A stretch of DNA of 64,000 nt, taken from assembly GCA_023387815.1 (NCBI GenBank), contig JAEWHK010000032.1:4175-68174 (forward strand), read 5' to 3'. The notes under the pieces are model-generated. The model was not told the origin of the DNA, made no database searches, and was given only the letters and a program-made list of their open reading frames with translations. Made by a program: the position numbers and the translations under genes. Below, one piece after another: positions 52,107 through 63,459 of this stretch (within the stretch, counting starts at the first letter, position 1; each line of letters opens with the position of its first letter). This DNA comes from Pseudomonadota bacterium (lineage in GTDB: Bacteria; Pseudomonadota; Gammaproteobacteria; Burkholderiales; Burkholderiaceae_B).

Positions 52107-53511
52107 CGCGATCTCCCAGCAGAGCAGGTACCTTGTTGATGGAGCCCGCGCCCATGACGACAACCACATCGCCATCCCGAACGAAATTGTTGATGGCTTC
52201 CGGCAGTTCTGCAATGTCTTCGACAAACACCGGTTCAACCTTGCCTGCGACACGTAATGCGCGCGACAGCGAACGACCGTCAGCCGCCACAATAGGCTGT
52301 TCTCCTGCAGAATAGACTTCTGTCAGCAGAACAGCATCGGCACGACTCAGAACACTCACAAAATCTTCAAAGCAATCCCGGGTACGGGTGTAGCGATGCG
52401 GCTGGAACGCCAGCACCAGGCGTCGTTCCGGCCAGGCACCGCGGGCAGCCTCGACCGTTGCCGCCATTTCAATCGGATGATGGGCATAATCGTCGATCAC
52501 CGTATAGGTGCCGCCGCCATGCGCTTCGGCTACGGGGAAATCGCCAATATGCGAGAAGCGGCGGCCGACGCCGTTGAAGCTGGCCAGCGCGCTCACAATA
52601 TCCGCATCGGGAATTTGCAGCTCGGTTGCCACGGCAATCGCTGCCAGCGAATTGAGTACATTGTGGCGTCCCGGCAGGTTCAGATCGATCTGCAGGTCGG
52701 GCAGACGTTTATCGGGCGACAAGCGGCGCTCAACGGTAAACGTCATATGCGTTTCTCTGGCCTGTACATCGACGGCGCGGAACATGGCTTCTTCACCGAA
52801 ACCATAGGTCACCAGCGGGCGGGAAATGAACGGAATAATGTTGCGTACATTGCTGTCATCCACGCAGACAATGGCACTGCCGTAAAAAGGCATGCGCTGC
52901 GTGAATTCCACAAAGGCACTTTTCAGGCGTGCCATGTCGTGACCATAGGTATCCATATGGTCCGCATCAATATTGGTGATGATGGACATGACAGGCAGCA
53001 GATTCAGGAAAGAAGCGTCCGACTCGTCAGCCTCGACCACAATGTATTCGCCCTGCCCCAGTCTTGCATTGGCTCCCGCTGAATTCAGGCGTCCGCCAAT
53101 CACGAAAGTCGGGTCCAGGCCGGCCGCCGCCAGTACGCTGGCAACCAGGCTTGTTGTGGTGGTTTTTCCATGTGTGCCGGCAATGGCAATGCCGCGCTTC
53201 AGACGCATCAGTTCGGCCAGCATGATGGCACGCGGAACTACGGGAATACGTCGGGCTCGCGCAGCCAGCACTTCGGGATTACTGTTGGCCACGGCGGTGG
53301 ATGTCACGATGGCATCGACGTCTTCCACATTTTCCGCGCGATGCCCAATATCAATTTTCGCACCCAGCTCGGCCAGGCGACGAGTGACAGCGGACTCCTG
53401 CAGATCCGAGCCGCTGACTTTATATCCGAGGTTCACCAGAACTTCGGCAATGCCGCTCATACCAGAGCCGCCAATACCGACAAAGTGAATGTGTCTAATC
53501 CGATGTTTCAT
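52096..53511 (-). CDS. murC: UDP-N-acetylmuramate-L-alanine ligase MurC
   Basis: A 471-residue Mur ligase adding L-Ala to UDP-MurNAc. The N-terminus [20 protein letters not shown] is the dinucleotide-type fold, the ATP loop [20 protein letters not shown] is at about residues 110-129, and [19 protein letters not shown] is the conserved MurC segment. The ATG at 53511 was chosen to match the family start. It overlaps murG by 17 bases. Confidence 0.97.
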   Translation of the reverse strand: MKHRIRHIHFVGIGGSGMSGIAEVLVNLGYKVSGSDLQESAVTRRLAELGAKIDIGHRAENVEDVDAIVTSTAVANSNPEVLAARARRIPVVPRAIMLAELMRLKRGIAIAGTHGKTTTTSLVASVLAAAGLDPTFVIGGRLNSAGANARLGQGEYIVVEADESDASFLNLLPVMSIITNIDADHMDTYGHDMARLKSAFVEFTQRMPFYGSAIVCVDDSNVRNIIPFISRPLVTYGFGEEAMFRAVDVQARETHMTFTVERRLSPDKRLPDLQIDLNLPGRHNVLNSLAAIAVATELQIPDADIVSALASFNGVGRRFSHIGDFPVAEAHGGGTYTVIDDYAHHPIEMAATVEAARGAWPERRLVLAFQPHRYTRTRDCFEDFVSVLSRADAVLLTEVYSAGEQPIVAADGRSLSRALRVAGKVEPVFVEDIAELPEAINNFVRDGDVVVVMGAGSINKVPALLGDRDES

Positions 53512-54595
53512 GTTTTCCCTGCGCTGCGCGCTCGCAAATATCTGCAATGGTGCTGGTGGCCTGCGTTTTTGCGCAGGCCCGTGCAGCCACTGCCGTCTGC
53601 ATCAATTCGTTACGAGTACGACTATGTATCCACTGTGCCAGCCAGTCTGCGCTCAGATCGCGCTGAGGCCGTGTCCATGCGGCCTGCCGGTTGCTCAGCC
53701 AGGCCGCATTGGCCGTCTGATGATCGTCAATGGCATGTGGTAATGGCACGAACAGGGCGGCTACGCCGACAGCAGCCACTTCGGCCACGGTCATTGCACC
53801 CGCCCGGCAAATAATCAGGTCGGCCGATGCCATGGCCGTTGCCATATCACTGATGAACGCCACGCATTCTGCCTGCACACCGGCCTGCAGATACGCATCC
53901 TGCAAAGCGGCAATATGCTGTTCGCCTGCCTGGTGCACAATTTGCGGCCGCTGCGACTCGGGAATCAGCGCCACGGCTGCCGGCACCACCGTATTGAGCG
54001 CCTGCGCGCCCAGGCTGCCACCGACAATCAGAATGCGCAGCCTGCCCTCGCGGGCACCATAGCGCTCCGCAGGTTCGGCAGTCTGAGCCAGTTCGCGGCG
54101 TACAGGATTGCCCACCATGCAACCACCCGGCAGCACGTCCGGAAAACCCGTCAGTACAAAAGCCGCCATTTTAGCAAGCCATTTGTTGGCTGTACCGGCC
54201 ACAGCGTTCTGTTCATGAATCACCAGGGGAACCCTGCCCAGAGAAGCCATCAGCCCACCGGGGACGGCCACATAGCCACCCATACCCAGCACAACTGCGG
54301 GCCGGGATTGTCGTATGGCCTGCCGCGCCTGCAGGCAGGCTTTGATCAGCAGAAAAGGCATTTTCAGCAAGGCAGCGGCACCTTTGCCGCGCAGCCCCGA
54401 GAAATGCAGGGGCAGCAACGAGACGCCCGCAGGGGGCACAAGACGCCCTTCCATTTTTTCCGGATTGCCCAGCCACACCACCTGCCAGCCCCGCTCGCGC
54501 ATCTGTGCGGCCACGGCCAGTCCCGGCATGATATGCCCGCCTGTGCCACCGGCCATCACCAGCAGTGTACGAGAGGACGATTGCACCTTGCTCAT
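53495..54595 (-). CDS. murG: UDP-GlcNAc transferase MurG
   Basis: A 366-residue GT-B enzyme making lipid II from lipid I at the inner face of the membrane. The first glycine-rich loop [20 protein letters not shown] is at residues 11-30, the second is [13 protein letters not shown], and [20 protein letters not shown] is the UDP-GlcNAc-binding region. It overlaps ftsW by four bases. In Bordetella MurG is reported to act as a scaffold for the Mur ligases, which fits the fused murE-murF here. Confidence 0.96.
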   Translation of the reverse strand: MSKVQSSSRTLLVMAGGTGGHIMPGLAVAAQMRERGWQVVWLGNPEKMEGRLVPPAGVSLLPLHFSGLRGKGAAALLKMPFLLIKACLQARQAIRQSRPAVVLGMGGYVAVPGGLMASLGRVPLVIHEQNAVAGTANKWLAKMAAFVLTGFPDVLPGGCMVGNPVRRELAQTAEPAERYGAREGRLRILIVGGSLGAQALNTVVPAAVALIPESQRPQIVHQAGEQHIAALQDAYLQAGVQAECVAFISDMATAMASADLIICRAGAMTVAEVAAVGVAALFVPLPHAIDDHQTANAAWLSNRQAAWTRPQRDLSADWLAQWIHSRTRNELMQTAVAARACAKTQATSTIADICERAAQGKHETSD

Positions 54596-55812
54596 CGATA
54601 CTCCTGCAGCGGCTTGCGATCCGGTCGTTCGCCGCGCATCATCAGCCGGCTTTCATAATCCACGCGCATCAGAATGGCGATGGCCACCAGATTCATCACA
54701 ATGGACGAACCGCCGTAGCTGACCAGCGGAAGTGTCAACCCTTTTGTCGGCAGGAGGCCCAGGCATACGCCCAGATTCACCAGCGCCTGAACGCCCATCC
54801 AGATGGAAACACCTTGTGCTACCAGACCACTGAATTCACGATCCATGGCAATGGCCTGACGGCCGATCTCGAAACCGCGATGCACAATGATCAGAAACAG
54901 GATCACAACGGCAATGATGCCGACAAAACCCAGTTCTTCTCCTACAACGGCCATAATGAAGTCGGTATGCGCTTCGGGCAGGTAATGGAGTTTTTCCACA
55001 CTGGAGCCCAGGCCCACGCCAAACCACTCGCCACGACCAATTGCAATCAGCGAATGCGCCAGCTGATAGCCGGTAGACTGTACCGTGTCAGGATCAAAGG
55101 GATCCAGATAGGCAAAAATACGTTTGACCCGCCAGGGTGCCATCAGAATCAGCAGCGCAAAGCAGCCCAGCAGCACAACCACCAGAATCAGAAACAGAAT
55201 GGCGCTGATGCCACCCAGAAACAGAATTCCCACGGCAATGGAAACACTGACCATGAAAGCACCCAGATCGGGCTCCAGCAACAGCAGAATACCCACGACA
55301 CCCAGGGCCACCATCATGGGAACAAACCCGCGCCAGAAATCATGCATGTACTTCTGCTTGCGCACGGTGTAATCGGCCGCAAACAGCACCATGGCCATTT
55401 TCATCATCTCTGAGGGCTGAATGTTCAACGGACCCAGGGGAATCCAGCGATAGGCCCCATTGACCTCATTACCGATATGCGGAATCAGCACCAGAACCAG
55501 CATGAACATGGATGCCAGAAATACCGGGAGGGTAAACTTCTCCCAGACCTGCATGGGCAGGGAAATGGTAATGGCAAATCCCACCAGGCCGATGGCGATA
55601 AAAATCAGGTGGCGCACAAAAAAGTAGTAGCGTGTTGAGTTGGCGTACTTGGGACCGTCCACCAGCGCGATCGAGGCCGAAAAGACCATCAGCAGGCCAA
55701 ACATCAGCAATGCGGCAACTGCTGACGCAAGCAGCAGATCATAATTGCGCATTTTGGTACGGCCGGGTTTGACCGCATTGACGCTTGCCCTCAGATCGCC
55801 CAGCAGACTCAT
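54592..55812 (-). CDS. ftsW: Septal peptidoglycan polymerase FtsW
   Basis: A 406-residue SEDS protein with about ten hydrophobic segments. [20 protein letters not shown] is the first-helix motif, [20 protein letters not shown] the conserved SEDS loop, and [20 protein letters not shown] together with [14 protein letters not shown] the later signatures. It polymerises glycan strands with the FtsI transpeptidase. It overlaps murG and murD by four bases each. Confidence 0.96.
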   Translation of the reverse strand: MSLLGDLRASVNAVKPGRTKMRNYDLLLASAVAALLMFGLLMVFSASIALVDGPKYANSTRYYFFVRHLIFIAIGLVGFAITISLPMQVWEKFTLPVFLASMFMLVLVLIPHIGNEVNGAYRWIPLGPLNIQPSEMMKMAMVLFAADYTVRKQKYMHDFWRGFVPMMVALGVVGILLLLEPDLGAFMVSVSIAVGILFLGGISAILFLILVVVLLGCFALLILMAPWRVKRIFAYLDPFDPDTVQSTGYQLAHSLIAIGRGEWFGVGLGSSVEKLHYLPEAHTDFIMAVVGEELGFVGIIAVVILFLIIVHRGFEIGRQAIAMDREFSGLVAQGVSIWMGVQALVNLGVCLGLLPTKGLTLPLVSYGGSSIVMNLVAIAILMRVDYESRLMMRGERPDRKPLQEYR

Positions 55813-57344
55813 GCCACCTCTCCATTATCCAGTGCAAGCTCGTGCACGGCAGAAGAAAAGACCTCGCCGCGATGTGCATAGCTTTTAAACATGTCAAAAC
55901 TGGAGCATGCCGGCGACATCAGCACGGCATCACCTTCCTGGGCCAGTTCCAGCGCCTGCGCAACGGCCGCCTGCATGGAATCAGCACGATGGCAGGTCAC
56001 GCCGGTATCGGCCAGTGCCTGCTCAATAACATCTGCCGCCTCACCAATCAGCACCACCGCACGGGCAGTGCGTCTGACGGGCGCAGCCAGCGGTGAAAAA
56101 TCCTGTCCCTTGCCCACACCGCCGGCGATCAGCACAATATTGCGCCCCATGCCGTCCAGCGCAGCAACGGTTGCACCTACATTGGTGCCCTTGCTGTCAT
56201 TGAAGAAATCTACGCCACGGATACTGCGTTCGAACTGGGTACGATACTGACCAGGCGCGAACTCACGCAGCGTATTGAGCATAGGCCCCCAGCCCACCCC
56301 CACTTCGCGACAGAGCAGCATGGCCGCCTGCGCATTCATCATATTGTGCAGACCTCGAATCTTCATGGCATCGCCGGGCATCAGCCGCTTGATCAGGCCT
56401 GTCTTGCGACGGGGCTTCTCTGCATTCTTCCTGCGTCGTGCACCGGGTGCCTCGGGCAACTCGAAATCATCGTGTTCGCTTGCCGTAATCCATAAGACAC
56501 CGTGTGCACTCTCCATGCCTACGTCACCCACCAGCACGGGTTCATCCGAACCGAAACTGCGCACTTCGGTGTCCTTGACATCCTCAACCATCTGCAGCAC
56601 TGCGGCATCGCTTCGATTCACGATGGCAATTTTACTGGCGGCAAGCAGGCTGGCCTTGGCGGCACCATATTCCCGCATGTCGAGATGCCAGTCCAGATGA
56701 TCCTGGGTCAGATTAAGAACAACCGATGCATCAGGTGTCAGCGAACGCGTTGTATGCATCTGAAAACTGGACAGTTCCAGCACCCACACTTCCGGCAAGG
56801 CATCGGCTTCCAGTGCCTGCATCAGCGCTGTCAGGGCTGATGGACTGATATTTCCTGCGGCAATGGCGGTTTTACCCGCGGTCTGCAACATTGCCTGGGT
56901 CAGCGAGGTTACAGTCGTTTTCCCATTGGTGCCCGTCACCGCCAGCACTTGCGGGTGATAATCTTTGTCCTGCGCCAGCATTGTCAGCGCCTGCGCAAAT
57001 AATTCGATTTCGCCGATGATGGCAATCTGGCGTTCCTTCGCCTTTTCCAGAAACGCTACCAGCGCCGGCTCGTGAGGAACCAATCCCGGGCTCAGTACGA
57101 GCGCCTGCACACCCTCCAGCGCCTCATCAGTCAGCGCCGCGGATCCCAGAAAGTGGATGACCTCGCCGTCTGTTGCACCTGCCTGCAGGGCAGATAGTCC
57201 CGGTGGTGCCTCGCGTGTGTCCGCGATATGCAGGGATGCGCCCTGACGCAGGCACCAGAGCGCTGCAGCCACGCCGGTCTCGCCCAGGCCGAGAATCAAT
57301 ACTCGAGAAGGAAACGCGGACACGCCGCCAGTATTGGAACTCAT
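55809..57344 (-). CDS. murD: UDP-MurNAc-L-Ala-D-Glu ligase MurD, with basic insertion
   Basis: A 511-residue Mur ligase adding D-Glu. [20 protein letters not shown] is the N-terminal fold, [20 protein letters not shown] holds the ATP loop, and [20 protein letters not shown] is the C-terminal MurD motif. It is about 70 residues longer than E. coli MurD (438). Part of the excess is a strongly basic insertion, [20 protein letters not shown], just before the [14 protein letters not shown] motif. It overlaps mraY by four bases. Confidence 0.95.
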   Translation of the reverse strand: MSSNTGGVSAFPSRVLILGLGETGVAAALWCLRQGASLHIADTREAPPGLSALQAGATDGEVIHFLGSAALTDEALEGVQALVLSPGLVPHEPALVAFLEKAKERQIAIIGEIELFAQALTMLAQDKDYHPQVLAVTGTNGKTTVTSLTQAMLQTAGKTAIAAGNISPSALTALMQALEADALPEVWVLELSSFQMHTTRSLTPDASVVLNLTQDHLDWHLDMREYGAAKASLLAASKIAIVNRSDAAVLQMVEDVKDTEVRSFGSDEPVLVGDVGMESAHGVLWITASEHDDFELPEAPGARRRKNAEKPRRKTGLIKRLMPGDAMKIRGLHNMMNAQAAMLLCREVGVGWGPMLNTLREFAPGQYRTQFERSIRGVDFFNDSKGTNVGATVAALDGMGRNIVLIAGGVGKGQDFSPLAAPVRRTARAVVLIGEAADVIEQALADTGVTCHRADSMQAAVAQALELAQEGDAVLMSPACSSFDMFKSYAHRGEVFSSAVHELALDNGEVA

Positions 57345-58510
57345 CGCAATTTAAGAGTGGCCAGTCCAATAAGAACCAGCATCATGGTAATAATCCAGAA
57401 ACGCACGACGACCTGGGTCTCTTTCCAGCCGCCAACTTCAAAATGGTGATGCAAGGGCGCCATACGCAAAATCCGCCTGCCGGTACCGGTTTTCTTCTTG
57501 GTGTATTTGTACCAGCACACCTGAATCATGACGGACAGCGTTTCAGCAACGAAAACGCCCCCCATAATAAAAAGCACAATTTCCTGACGCACAATCACGG
57601 CGATGGTGCCCAGCATGCCTCCCAGGGCAAGCGCTCCCACGTCGCCCATAAACACCTGTGCGGGATAGGCATTGAACCAGAGAAAGGCCAGACCGGCCCC
57701 GCCCAGCGCGGCACAAAGGACCAGCACTTCCGAGGCCCCCGGAATGTAAGGGAACAGCAGATATTTGGAATAGTCGACCCGTCCCACCACATAGGCAAAA
57801 ATGCCCAGCGCACTGCCGACCATGACAGTTGGCATAATGGCCAGTCCATCCAGACCATCCGTCAGATTCACGGCGTTACTGGCGCCCACAATAACCATCC
57901 AGGTCAGAATGGCGAACCCGAATACGCCCAGCGGGTAGCTGACGCTTTTGAAGAACGGTACGATCAGATCGGCACGCGATGGCAGCGGCATGGTAAAGCC
58001 ACTGGTCACCCATGACCACATCAGGCGAAAAATATCCGCATTGGCAGGTGCCGATACGGCGAAGGTTAAATAAACCGAAGCGATCAGACCGATGATGGCC
58101 TGCCACATGAATTTTTCCCGCGAAGACATGCCTTCGGGATTGCGATGCACCACCTTGCGATAGTCATCGACCCAGCCAATGGCGCCAAAGCCGAAAGTCA
58201 CCAGCAGAACCACCCAGACAAAACGGTTAGTCAGATCGGCCCACAACAGGGTGGTAATGCCGATGGCAATCAGAATCAGCGCGCCGCCCATGGTTGGCGT
58301 GCCGTTTTTTACCAGATGCGTTTCCGGCCCGTAGCTGCGTACAGCCTGACCGATCTTCAGTTCAGTCAGCTTGCGGATCACACGGGGGCCGGCCAGAAGA
58401 CCGATAAACAGAGCCGTTCCGCAGGCAAACATGGCCCGCAGGGTAATGTACTCAAATACACTCAGAACGGAGAATGTGCCGGAAAGCCAGCGGGTGAGTT
58501 CATACAGCAT
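57341..58510 (-). CDS. mraY: Phospho-MurNAc-pentapeptide transferase MraY
   Basis: A 389-residue membrane enzyme that makes lipid I on undecaprenyl phosphate. The family motifs are present: [20 protein letters not shown], the Asp-rich [25 protein letters not shown] and the C-terminal [16 protein letters not shown]. About ten hydrophobic segments are seen, the normal topology. It overlaps the murE-murF gene by 11 bases and murD by 4. Confidence 0.97.
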   Translation of the reverse strand: MLYELTRWLSGTFSVLSVFEYITLRAMFACGTALFIGLLAGPRVIRKLTELKIGQAVRSYGPETHLVKNGTPTMGGALILIAIGITTLLWADLTNRFVWVVLLVTFGFGAIGWVDDYRKVVHRNPEGMSSREKFMWQAIIGLIASVYLTFAVSAPANADIFRLMWSWVTSGFTMPLPSRADLIVPFFKSVSYPLGVFGFAILTWMVIVGASNAVNLTDGLDGLAIMPTVMVGSALGIFAYVVGRVDYSKYLLFPYIPGASEVLVLCAALGGAGLAFLWFNAYPAQVFMGDVGALALGGMLGTIAVIVRQEIVLFIMGGVFVAETLSVMIQVCWYKYTKKKTGTGRRILRMAPLHHHFEVGGWKETQVVVRFWIITMMLVLIGLATLKLR

Positions 58511-61304
58511 GCCCGGCCTCTTTCTGTTCCGACCAGGACAGCAAGTCCTGCACTACCCTTTCCATCCGCATTGATCTCGAGCCCTTTACCAATATGCTTG
58601 CGGGCTGTCTTGCAACGACCCTTTTTGCGATTTCGTGAATATCTGTCATATGTTCTGCCGTGGCGCCATAGGCGCCCGCGGTTCCTGCCGTGGCATTTCC
58701 ATGCGTAATCACATGTGTAATGCCCTTGCTGCGGGCATAATGCCCCACTTCTTCATGCATTTGCGGACCGTTTTCGCCCACTTCGGCCATATCTCCCAGG
58801 ACCAGCACCGTGGGAGCAGGAAGGGTGGCCAGGACATCGATCGCTGCAATTACCGAGTCCGGATTCGCATTATACGAGTCATCGACCAGTGTAATGCCGC
58901 CAGACAGGGTATGGGCGCGCATTCTTCCCTTGACCGGATGAAAAGCCTGCAGGCCGTCACGGATTTGTTCAAGGGAAATCCCTGCTGCATGGCCGCAGGC
59001 GGCGGCCGCCAGACTGTTGCGCACATTGTGCATCCCGGCAATGGACAGCCTCACACTGATATCGCCCGCCGGCGTTTTCATGACAAATGAAATCCCCAGC
59101 GGGTCTGCCGCTACATTTTCGGCACGGAAATCGGCGTCTTCGGACTGACCGAAAGTCAGGATGCGCCGCTCACCTGCCAGCCCGCGCCACAGATCAGCGT
59201 AGGGCTCGTCGGATGGAAAAACAGCGGTGCCCCGGGCAGATAGCAAACGAAATACCTGCCCATTCTCCTGAGCCACTGCCTCTACCGTATGCATGAACTC
59301 CTGATGTTCGCGCTGCGCATTGGTAACCACGGCAATATCGGGCTCCACCAGCGTGGCAAGCTGTTCGATTTCTCCAGGATGATTCATGCCCAGTTCAAGC
59401 ACGGCCAATTGATGATCGTGCGTCAGTCTGAGCAGACTGCGCGGCACACCCCATTGGTTGTTCAGATTTCCTTCAGTGGCAAAACGATGTTTCTCGCCAA
59501 CGGCCGCGGCCAGAATGGAAGAAATCATTTCCTTGGTCGTGGTTTTGCCATTGCTGCCGGCAACGGCAATCATGGGAAAGGTAAACTGGCGTCGCCATGC
59601 ATGTCCCATGCTCATCAGTGCCGTTGTCGTGTCGGCAACCAGAATCTGCGGCATCTTCACTGATGGATCACGCCGGCTTACCAGCGCCGCAGCCGCGCCA
59701 CCGCGAGCGGCGTCGGCGATAAATTCATGGCCGTCATGCACCTCGCCACGAATCGCAATAAACAGGCCATTTTCCGGAATATGGCGCGAGTCTGTGGAAA
59801 TTTGCGGCTGATCGCGCAGCAGCAAACCCAGGCGGGACCATTCCAGATCATCAAAGGGATGACGAACGTGATTGATCTCCTGATAGGTCTCATGACCCTT
59901 GCCTGCCACCAGCACCACATCGCCAGGTCCGGCTTTCAGAATCATTTCGACAATGGCACAACCGCGGTCCGGCTCGGCACGGGCGTCTTCGGGCATACCC
60001 TTCAGAATATCGTTGAGGATATCGCCAGGAACCTCTGTGCGCGGATTATCACTGGTCACCAGAACCGAGTCTGCCAGGCGCGCTGCAATCTGGCCCATCA
60101 GGGGCCGTTTTGTCTTATCACGATCACCGCCACAACCGAAAACACAAACCAGATTGCCACCCCGGGCACTGGCCACAGGCCGCAGGGCCTGCAGGGCTCG
60201 TTCCAGTGAATCCGGGGTATGGGAATAATCAACAACTACCAGCGGCTGCTTGCGACTGGAATCGGCACCAATGGGTGTAACAGTCTGCAGCCGACCCGGA
60301 ACCGGAGTCAGCAGCGACACAAGGCCCGCGCTCTGACGCAGATGAATGCCCAATGCGTCCAGCACGGCAACCACCAGCAGAATATTGGAAATGGAATGTT
60401 CGCCAACGAGCCGGGTTGCCAGCTGCGCATCACCAGAGGGCGTGCGCAGGGTGAACACCAGTCCGTAGTCCTGGAACTGATGCTCCACGGCGGTAAAGGT
60501 GGCAGAAGGCGCGGCTTTCAGGGAATAGCCAATTTTGCCTGCAGCACTCGTATGTGAAAAAATTCTGGCCCCGGCTTCATCATCCAGATTGATAATGGCA
60601 TGACTCAGGTTCGGGCAGGCAAACAGTGCTGCCTTGGCCGCTTCGTAGCGCTCCATGGTCTGATGATAGTCCAGATGATCCAGCGTCAGGTTGGTAAACG
60701 CAGCCACCCTGACCTGCACGCCATCCATCCTGCCCTGTTCTATCCCAATAGACGAGGCCTCCATGGCCACGTACTGCACGCCGGCATCGCGCATCTGTGC
60801 GATCTGGCGATGCAGCGTCAGGACATCCGGGGTGGTGAGATATCCCCCCAGATTTTTTCCATCGGCAAGCACGGTTCCCAATGTTCCAATAGTGGCGCAG
60901 GACTTGCCCGCCGCATTCAGCGCCTGGGCAATCCACGTTACGCAGGAGGTTTTCCCATTCGTACCAGTGACCGCAATCACCGAAACGGCCGCCGAAGGAT
61001 GTTTGTACCAGCTATCGGCGAGATCGCCCAGCAAGGTACGCAGATTCGTCACGGGCAGCAAGGGCACCGGATGAGCCGCCTGCGTCAGGGCCTGAATCTG
61101 GCTGGCGTCCTGCCCGGACACCTCGGCCAGGATAGCAGCTGCGCCATTTCTGACGGCATCACCGATGTAAGTAAGGCCGCTGACAACGCTACCCATACAA
61201 GCAACAAAGACATCCCCTTTCTGGATGTCTCTGGAGTCTAGCCGCAAATCCGCTTTATCCGTGACGTGGCTCTCGAGCCATTCCGTTACCTGTCTGATAC
61301 TCAT
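58500..61304 (-). CDS. murE-murF: Fused MurE-MurF ligase (bifunctional)
   Basis: One 934-residue frame encodes two Mur ligases in series. MurE (about residues 1-487) has the ATP loop [13 protein letters not shown] (GTNGKT at 114-119) and the DNPR motif in TSDNPRTEV (about 418-421), which marks meso-diaminopimelate as substrate. MurF (about 488-934) has [20 protein letters not shown], its own ATP loop [12 protein letters not shown] (about 581) and [17 protein letters not shown]. There is no stop or new start between them and the linker is very short. The same fusion is known in Bordetella. It overlaps ftsI by four bases. Confidence 0.95.
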   Translation of the reverse strand: MSIRQVTEWLESHVTDKADLRLDSRDIQKGDVFVACMGSVVSGLTYIGDAVRNGAAAILAEVSGQDASQIQALTQAAHPVPLLPVTNLRTLLGDLADSWYKHPSAAVSVIAVTGTNGKTSCVTWIAQALNAAGKSCATIGTLGTVLADGKNLGGYLTTPDVLTLHRQIAQMRDAGVQYVAMEASSIGIEQGRMDGVQVRVAAFTNLTLDHLDYHQTMERYEAAKAALFACPNLSHAIINLDDEAGARIFSHTSAAGKIGYSLKAAPSATFTAVEHQFQDYGLVFTLRTPSGDAQLATRLVGEHSISNILLVVAVLDALGIHLRQSAGLVSLLTPVPGRLQTVTPIGADSSRKQPLVVVDYSHTPDSLERALQALRPVASARGGNLVCVFGCGGDRDKTKRPLMGQIAARLADSVLVTSDNPRTEVPGDILNDILKGMPEDARAEPDRGCAIVEMILKAGPGDVVLVAGKGHETYQEINHVRHPFDDLEWSRLGLLLRDQPQISTDSRHIPENGLFIAIRGEVHDGHEFIADAARGGAAAALVSRRDPSVKMPQILVADTTTALMSMGHAWRRQFTFPMIAVAGSNGKTTTKEMISSILAAAVGEKHRFATEGNLNNQWGVPRSLLRLTHDHQLAVLELGMNHPGEIEQLATLVEPDIAVVTNAQREHQEFMHTVEAVAQENGQVFRLLSARGTAVFPSDEPYADLWRGLAGERRILTFGQSEDADFRAENVAADPLGISFVMKTPAGDISVRLSIAGMHNVRNSLAAAACGHAAGISLEQIRDGLQAFHPVKGRMRAHTLSGGITLVDDSYNANPDSVIAAIDVLATLPAPTVLVLGDMAEVGENGPQMHEEVGHYARSKGITHVITHGNATAGTAGAYGATAEHMTDIHEIAKRVVARQPASILVKGSRSMRMERVVQDLLSWSEQKEAGHAV

Positions 61305-63121
61305 CCCTGACTCCTCTTGGGTACGGTGTTACGCGCCTCAAGAGGAGCCGGTTCGATCGGCGCGTCCGGCGGGACGGCCAGATACTTCAGCGTATCTTCA
61401 ATGATGGAGGCCGCAACCGGCCCGGAAATCACACTTCCGTAATATCCGCCTTTTTTGGGCTGGTCAAGTGTGACAGCGACGATAATGCGCGGTTTGGAAA
61501 TCGGTGCCATGGCCACAAAGGAGCCACGATAATCCTTGCGGCTGTAATGCCCATTGACAATCTGACGGGCGGTACCACTCTTGCCGCCAATACGATATCC
61601 CATCACTTTGCCCTGAATTTTTGTACCTTCCGAACCTGCGGCATCTTCCAGCATTTCACGCACGGCACGGGCAGTTTCAGGTTTGTAAATCTGTATGCTT
61701 GTAGGGTTGGCGCGGTTCTTCACCAGCGACAGTGAAATCATGTCACCGTTGCGGGCCAGCGCAGTGTAGGCGTGAGCCATTTGCAGCAGGGAGACAGACA
61801 AACCGTAGCCATAAGCCATGGTGGCCCGCTCAATCGGCCGCCAGCGCTCCCAGGGACGAACACGACCGGATGCCGCACCCGGAAAGCCCATATTGGGTGC
61901 CTGACCGAAGCCCAGCGCATTGAACACAGTCCACATCTGCTCGGAACGCAGACGCTCGGAAATCATGGTCATACCGATATTGCTTGAGCGACGGATAATG
62001 CCCGCAACATCCAGCACGCCGTTACGTGTACTCACATCGGTAATGGTTGCACCCTGGTAACGATACGTACCGTGACCGGTATTGAATTTGGTTTTGGTGG
62101 TGATGGCGCCCGCATCCAATGCCAGTGCCGCCACCAGCGGCTTCACGATGGAACCCGGCTCAAACGTATCGGTAATGGCGCGATTGCGCAAGGCAGAACC
62201 GCGACGTTCTGCCTGGATATTCGGATTGTACGTAGGCAGGCTGACCATGGAGAGGATTTCGCCATTTTGCGTATCCACCACCACGGCGGCAGCAGAGCTG
62301 GCCTCGTGATCAACCATGGCTTTCTGCAATGCCTTGGATACCAGGAACTGCACGCGACTGTCGATAGTCAGTTCCAGATTCTGTCCGTCTCTGGCAGGTT
62401 CCACTTCCTGCATATCGCCGATGATACGGCCCAGGCGGTCACGCAGCACTTTGCGCAGGCCCGGCTGACCGGACAACTGCTTGTTGAACTCCATTTCCAC
62501 GCCTTCAATACCGCGATCCTCGATATTGGTAAAGCCCACGATGTGCGCCATCAGTGAGCCTTGAGGATATGAGCGGCGAGTCTCGGACAGCAATCCGATA
62601 CCTGGAATTTTCATTTTCTGAATTTCCGTGGCCGGTTCCATGGCCACCTGACGACGCAGATACACAAAGGTTTTATCTGAACTGCTCAGACGAGTCGTCA
62701 GGTCCTTCAACGACATATCCAGCAACTGGGCCAGTTTGGCCAGCTGTTCGGGCGTAGCGGCGCGGGTTTCCTCTGGAGAAGCCCAGACGGCCTTGGCGGG
62801 AATACTGGTTGCCAGAAACTCGCCATTGCGATCCAGCACACGACCGCGACTGGCAGGCAGCACCAGCGTACGTTCGTAACGCTTGCCACCTTCCGCCTGC
62901 AGAAAATCATTATTCATTGTCTGCAGATACAGGGATTTGGCAATAACGGTCGTAAAACCCAGACTGATGACAACAAACAGCAGGCGCGCGCGCCATTTCG
63001 GAATCTGCACATGCAGAACCGGACTGCTGCTGTAATAGTGATGCTGGCTGATGCGCTTACCGGGCTGATAGCCACCGCGCGTTGTTTTTTTTGATTTGAG
63101 CAGATTCAGATTGAGTTTCAT
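61301..63121 (-). CDS. ftsI: Septal transpeptidase FtsI (PBP3)
   Basis: A 606-residue class B penicillin-binding protein. One membrane helix near the N-terminus (LLFVVISLGFTTVIAKSLYL) is followed by the dimerisation domain and the transpeptidase domain. The active-site motifs are the serine in FEPGSIVKPLVAAL (SxxK), the SxN in RRSSNIGMT, and KSG in GGKSGTARQ. It crosslinks septal peptidoglycan with FtsW. The C-terminal tail is Pro-rich. It overlaps ftsL and murE-murF by four bases each. Confidence 0.96.
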   Translation of the reverse strand: MKLNLNLLKSKKTTRGGYQPGKRISQHHYYSSSPVLHVQIPKWRARLLFVVISLGFTTVIAKSLYLQTMNNDFLQAEGGKRYERTLVLPASRGRVLDRNGEFLATSIPAKAVWASPEETRAATPEQLAKLAQLLDMSLKDLTTRLSSSDKTFVYLRRQVAMEPATEIQKMKIPGIGLLSETRRSYPQGSLMAHIVGFTNIEDRGIEGVEMEFNKQLSGQPGLRKVLRDRLGRIIGDMQEVEPARDGQNLELTIDSRVQFLVSKALQKAMVDHEASSAAAVVVDTQNGEILSMVSLPTYNPNIQAERRGSALRNRAITDTFEPGSIVKPLVAALALDAGAITTKTKFNTGHGTYRYQGATITDVSTRNGVLDVAGIIRRSSNIGMTMISERLRSEQMWTVFNALGFGQAPNMGFPGAASGRVRPWERWRPIERATMAYGYGLSVSLLQMAHAYTALARNGDMISLSLVKNRANPTSIQIYKPETARAVREMLEDAAGSEGTKIQGKVMGYRIGGKSGTARQIVNGHYSRKDYRGSFVAMAPISKPRIIVAVTLDQPKKGGYYGSVISGPVAASIIEDTLKYLAVPPDAPIEPAPLEARNTVPKRSQG

Positions 63122-63459
63122 TGCGCTCCCCTTGGCGCCGGTGTGGCAGCAGATTTATCCACGGCTGGCGGTCTGGCCGCACTGCCATGAAGTTCTGATT
63201 CTTTGATGAAAACGGTCTGATTGATCTGCGGGGTCTGCATGCTGAGCTTTTCGGACATGACCCGGTCAATATTCGCACTGGTTGTCAGCTGCGCGCGTTC
63301 GAGCAGCAAATGACGCCAGTCCACTTCAAGTTCACGCTCTGCCGCCTGTGCGCGGCCAATATCAATGTAAAGCAGGCGCTGCTGATAACGACTGGACACC
63401 AGGGAAATGGCGCTGTACATGAAAAAGCCGATCAGAAATATCAATGCGAGGCGGGCCAT
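63118..63459 (-). CDS. ftsL: Cell division protein FtsL
   Basis: A 113-residue bitopic protein: one N-terminal membrane helix (LALIFLIGFFMYSAISLVSS) and a periplasmic coiled coil (YQQRLLYIDIGRAQAAEREL onward) that pairs with FtsB. The position between rsmH and ftsI confirms it. The start could be GTG at 63462 or ATG at 63459; a GGAGAGG ribosome-binding site has better spacing for the ATG. The C-terminal tail is Pro/Ala-rich. Confidence 0.92.
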   Translation of the reverse strand: MARLALIFLIGFFMYSAISLVSSRYQQRLLYIDIGRAQAAERELEVDWRHLLLERAQLTTSANIDRVMSEKLSMQTPQINQTVFIKESELHGSAARPPAVDKSAATPAPRGAQ

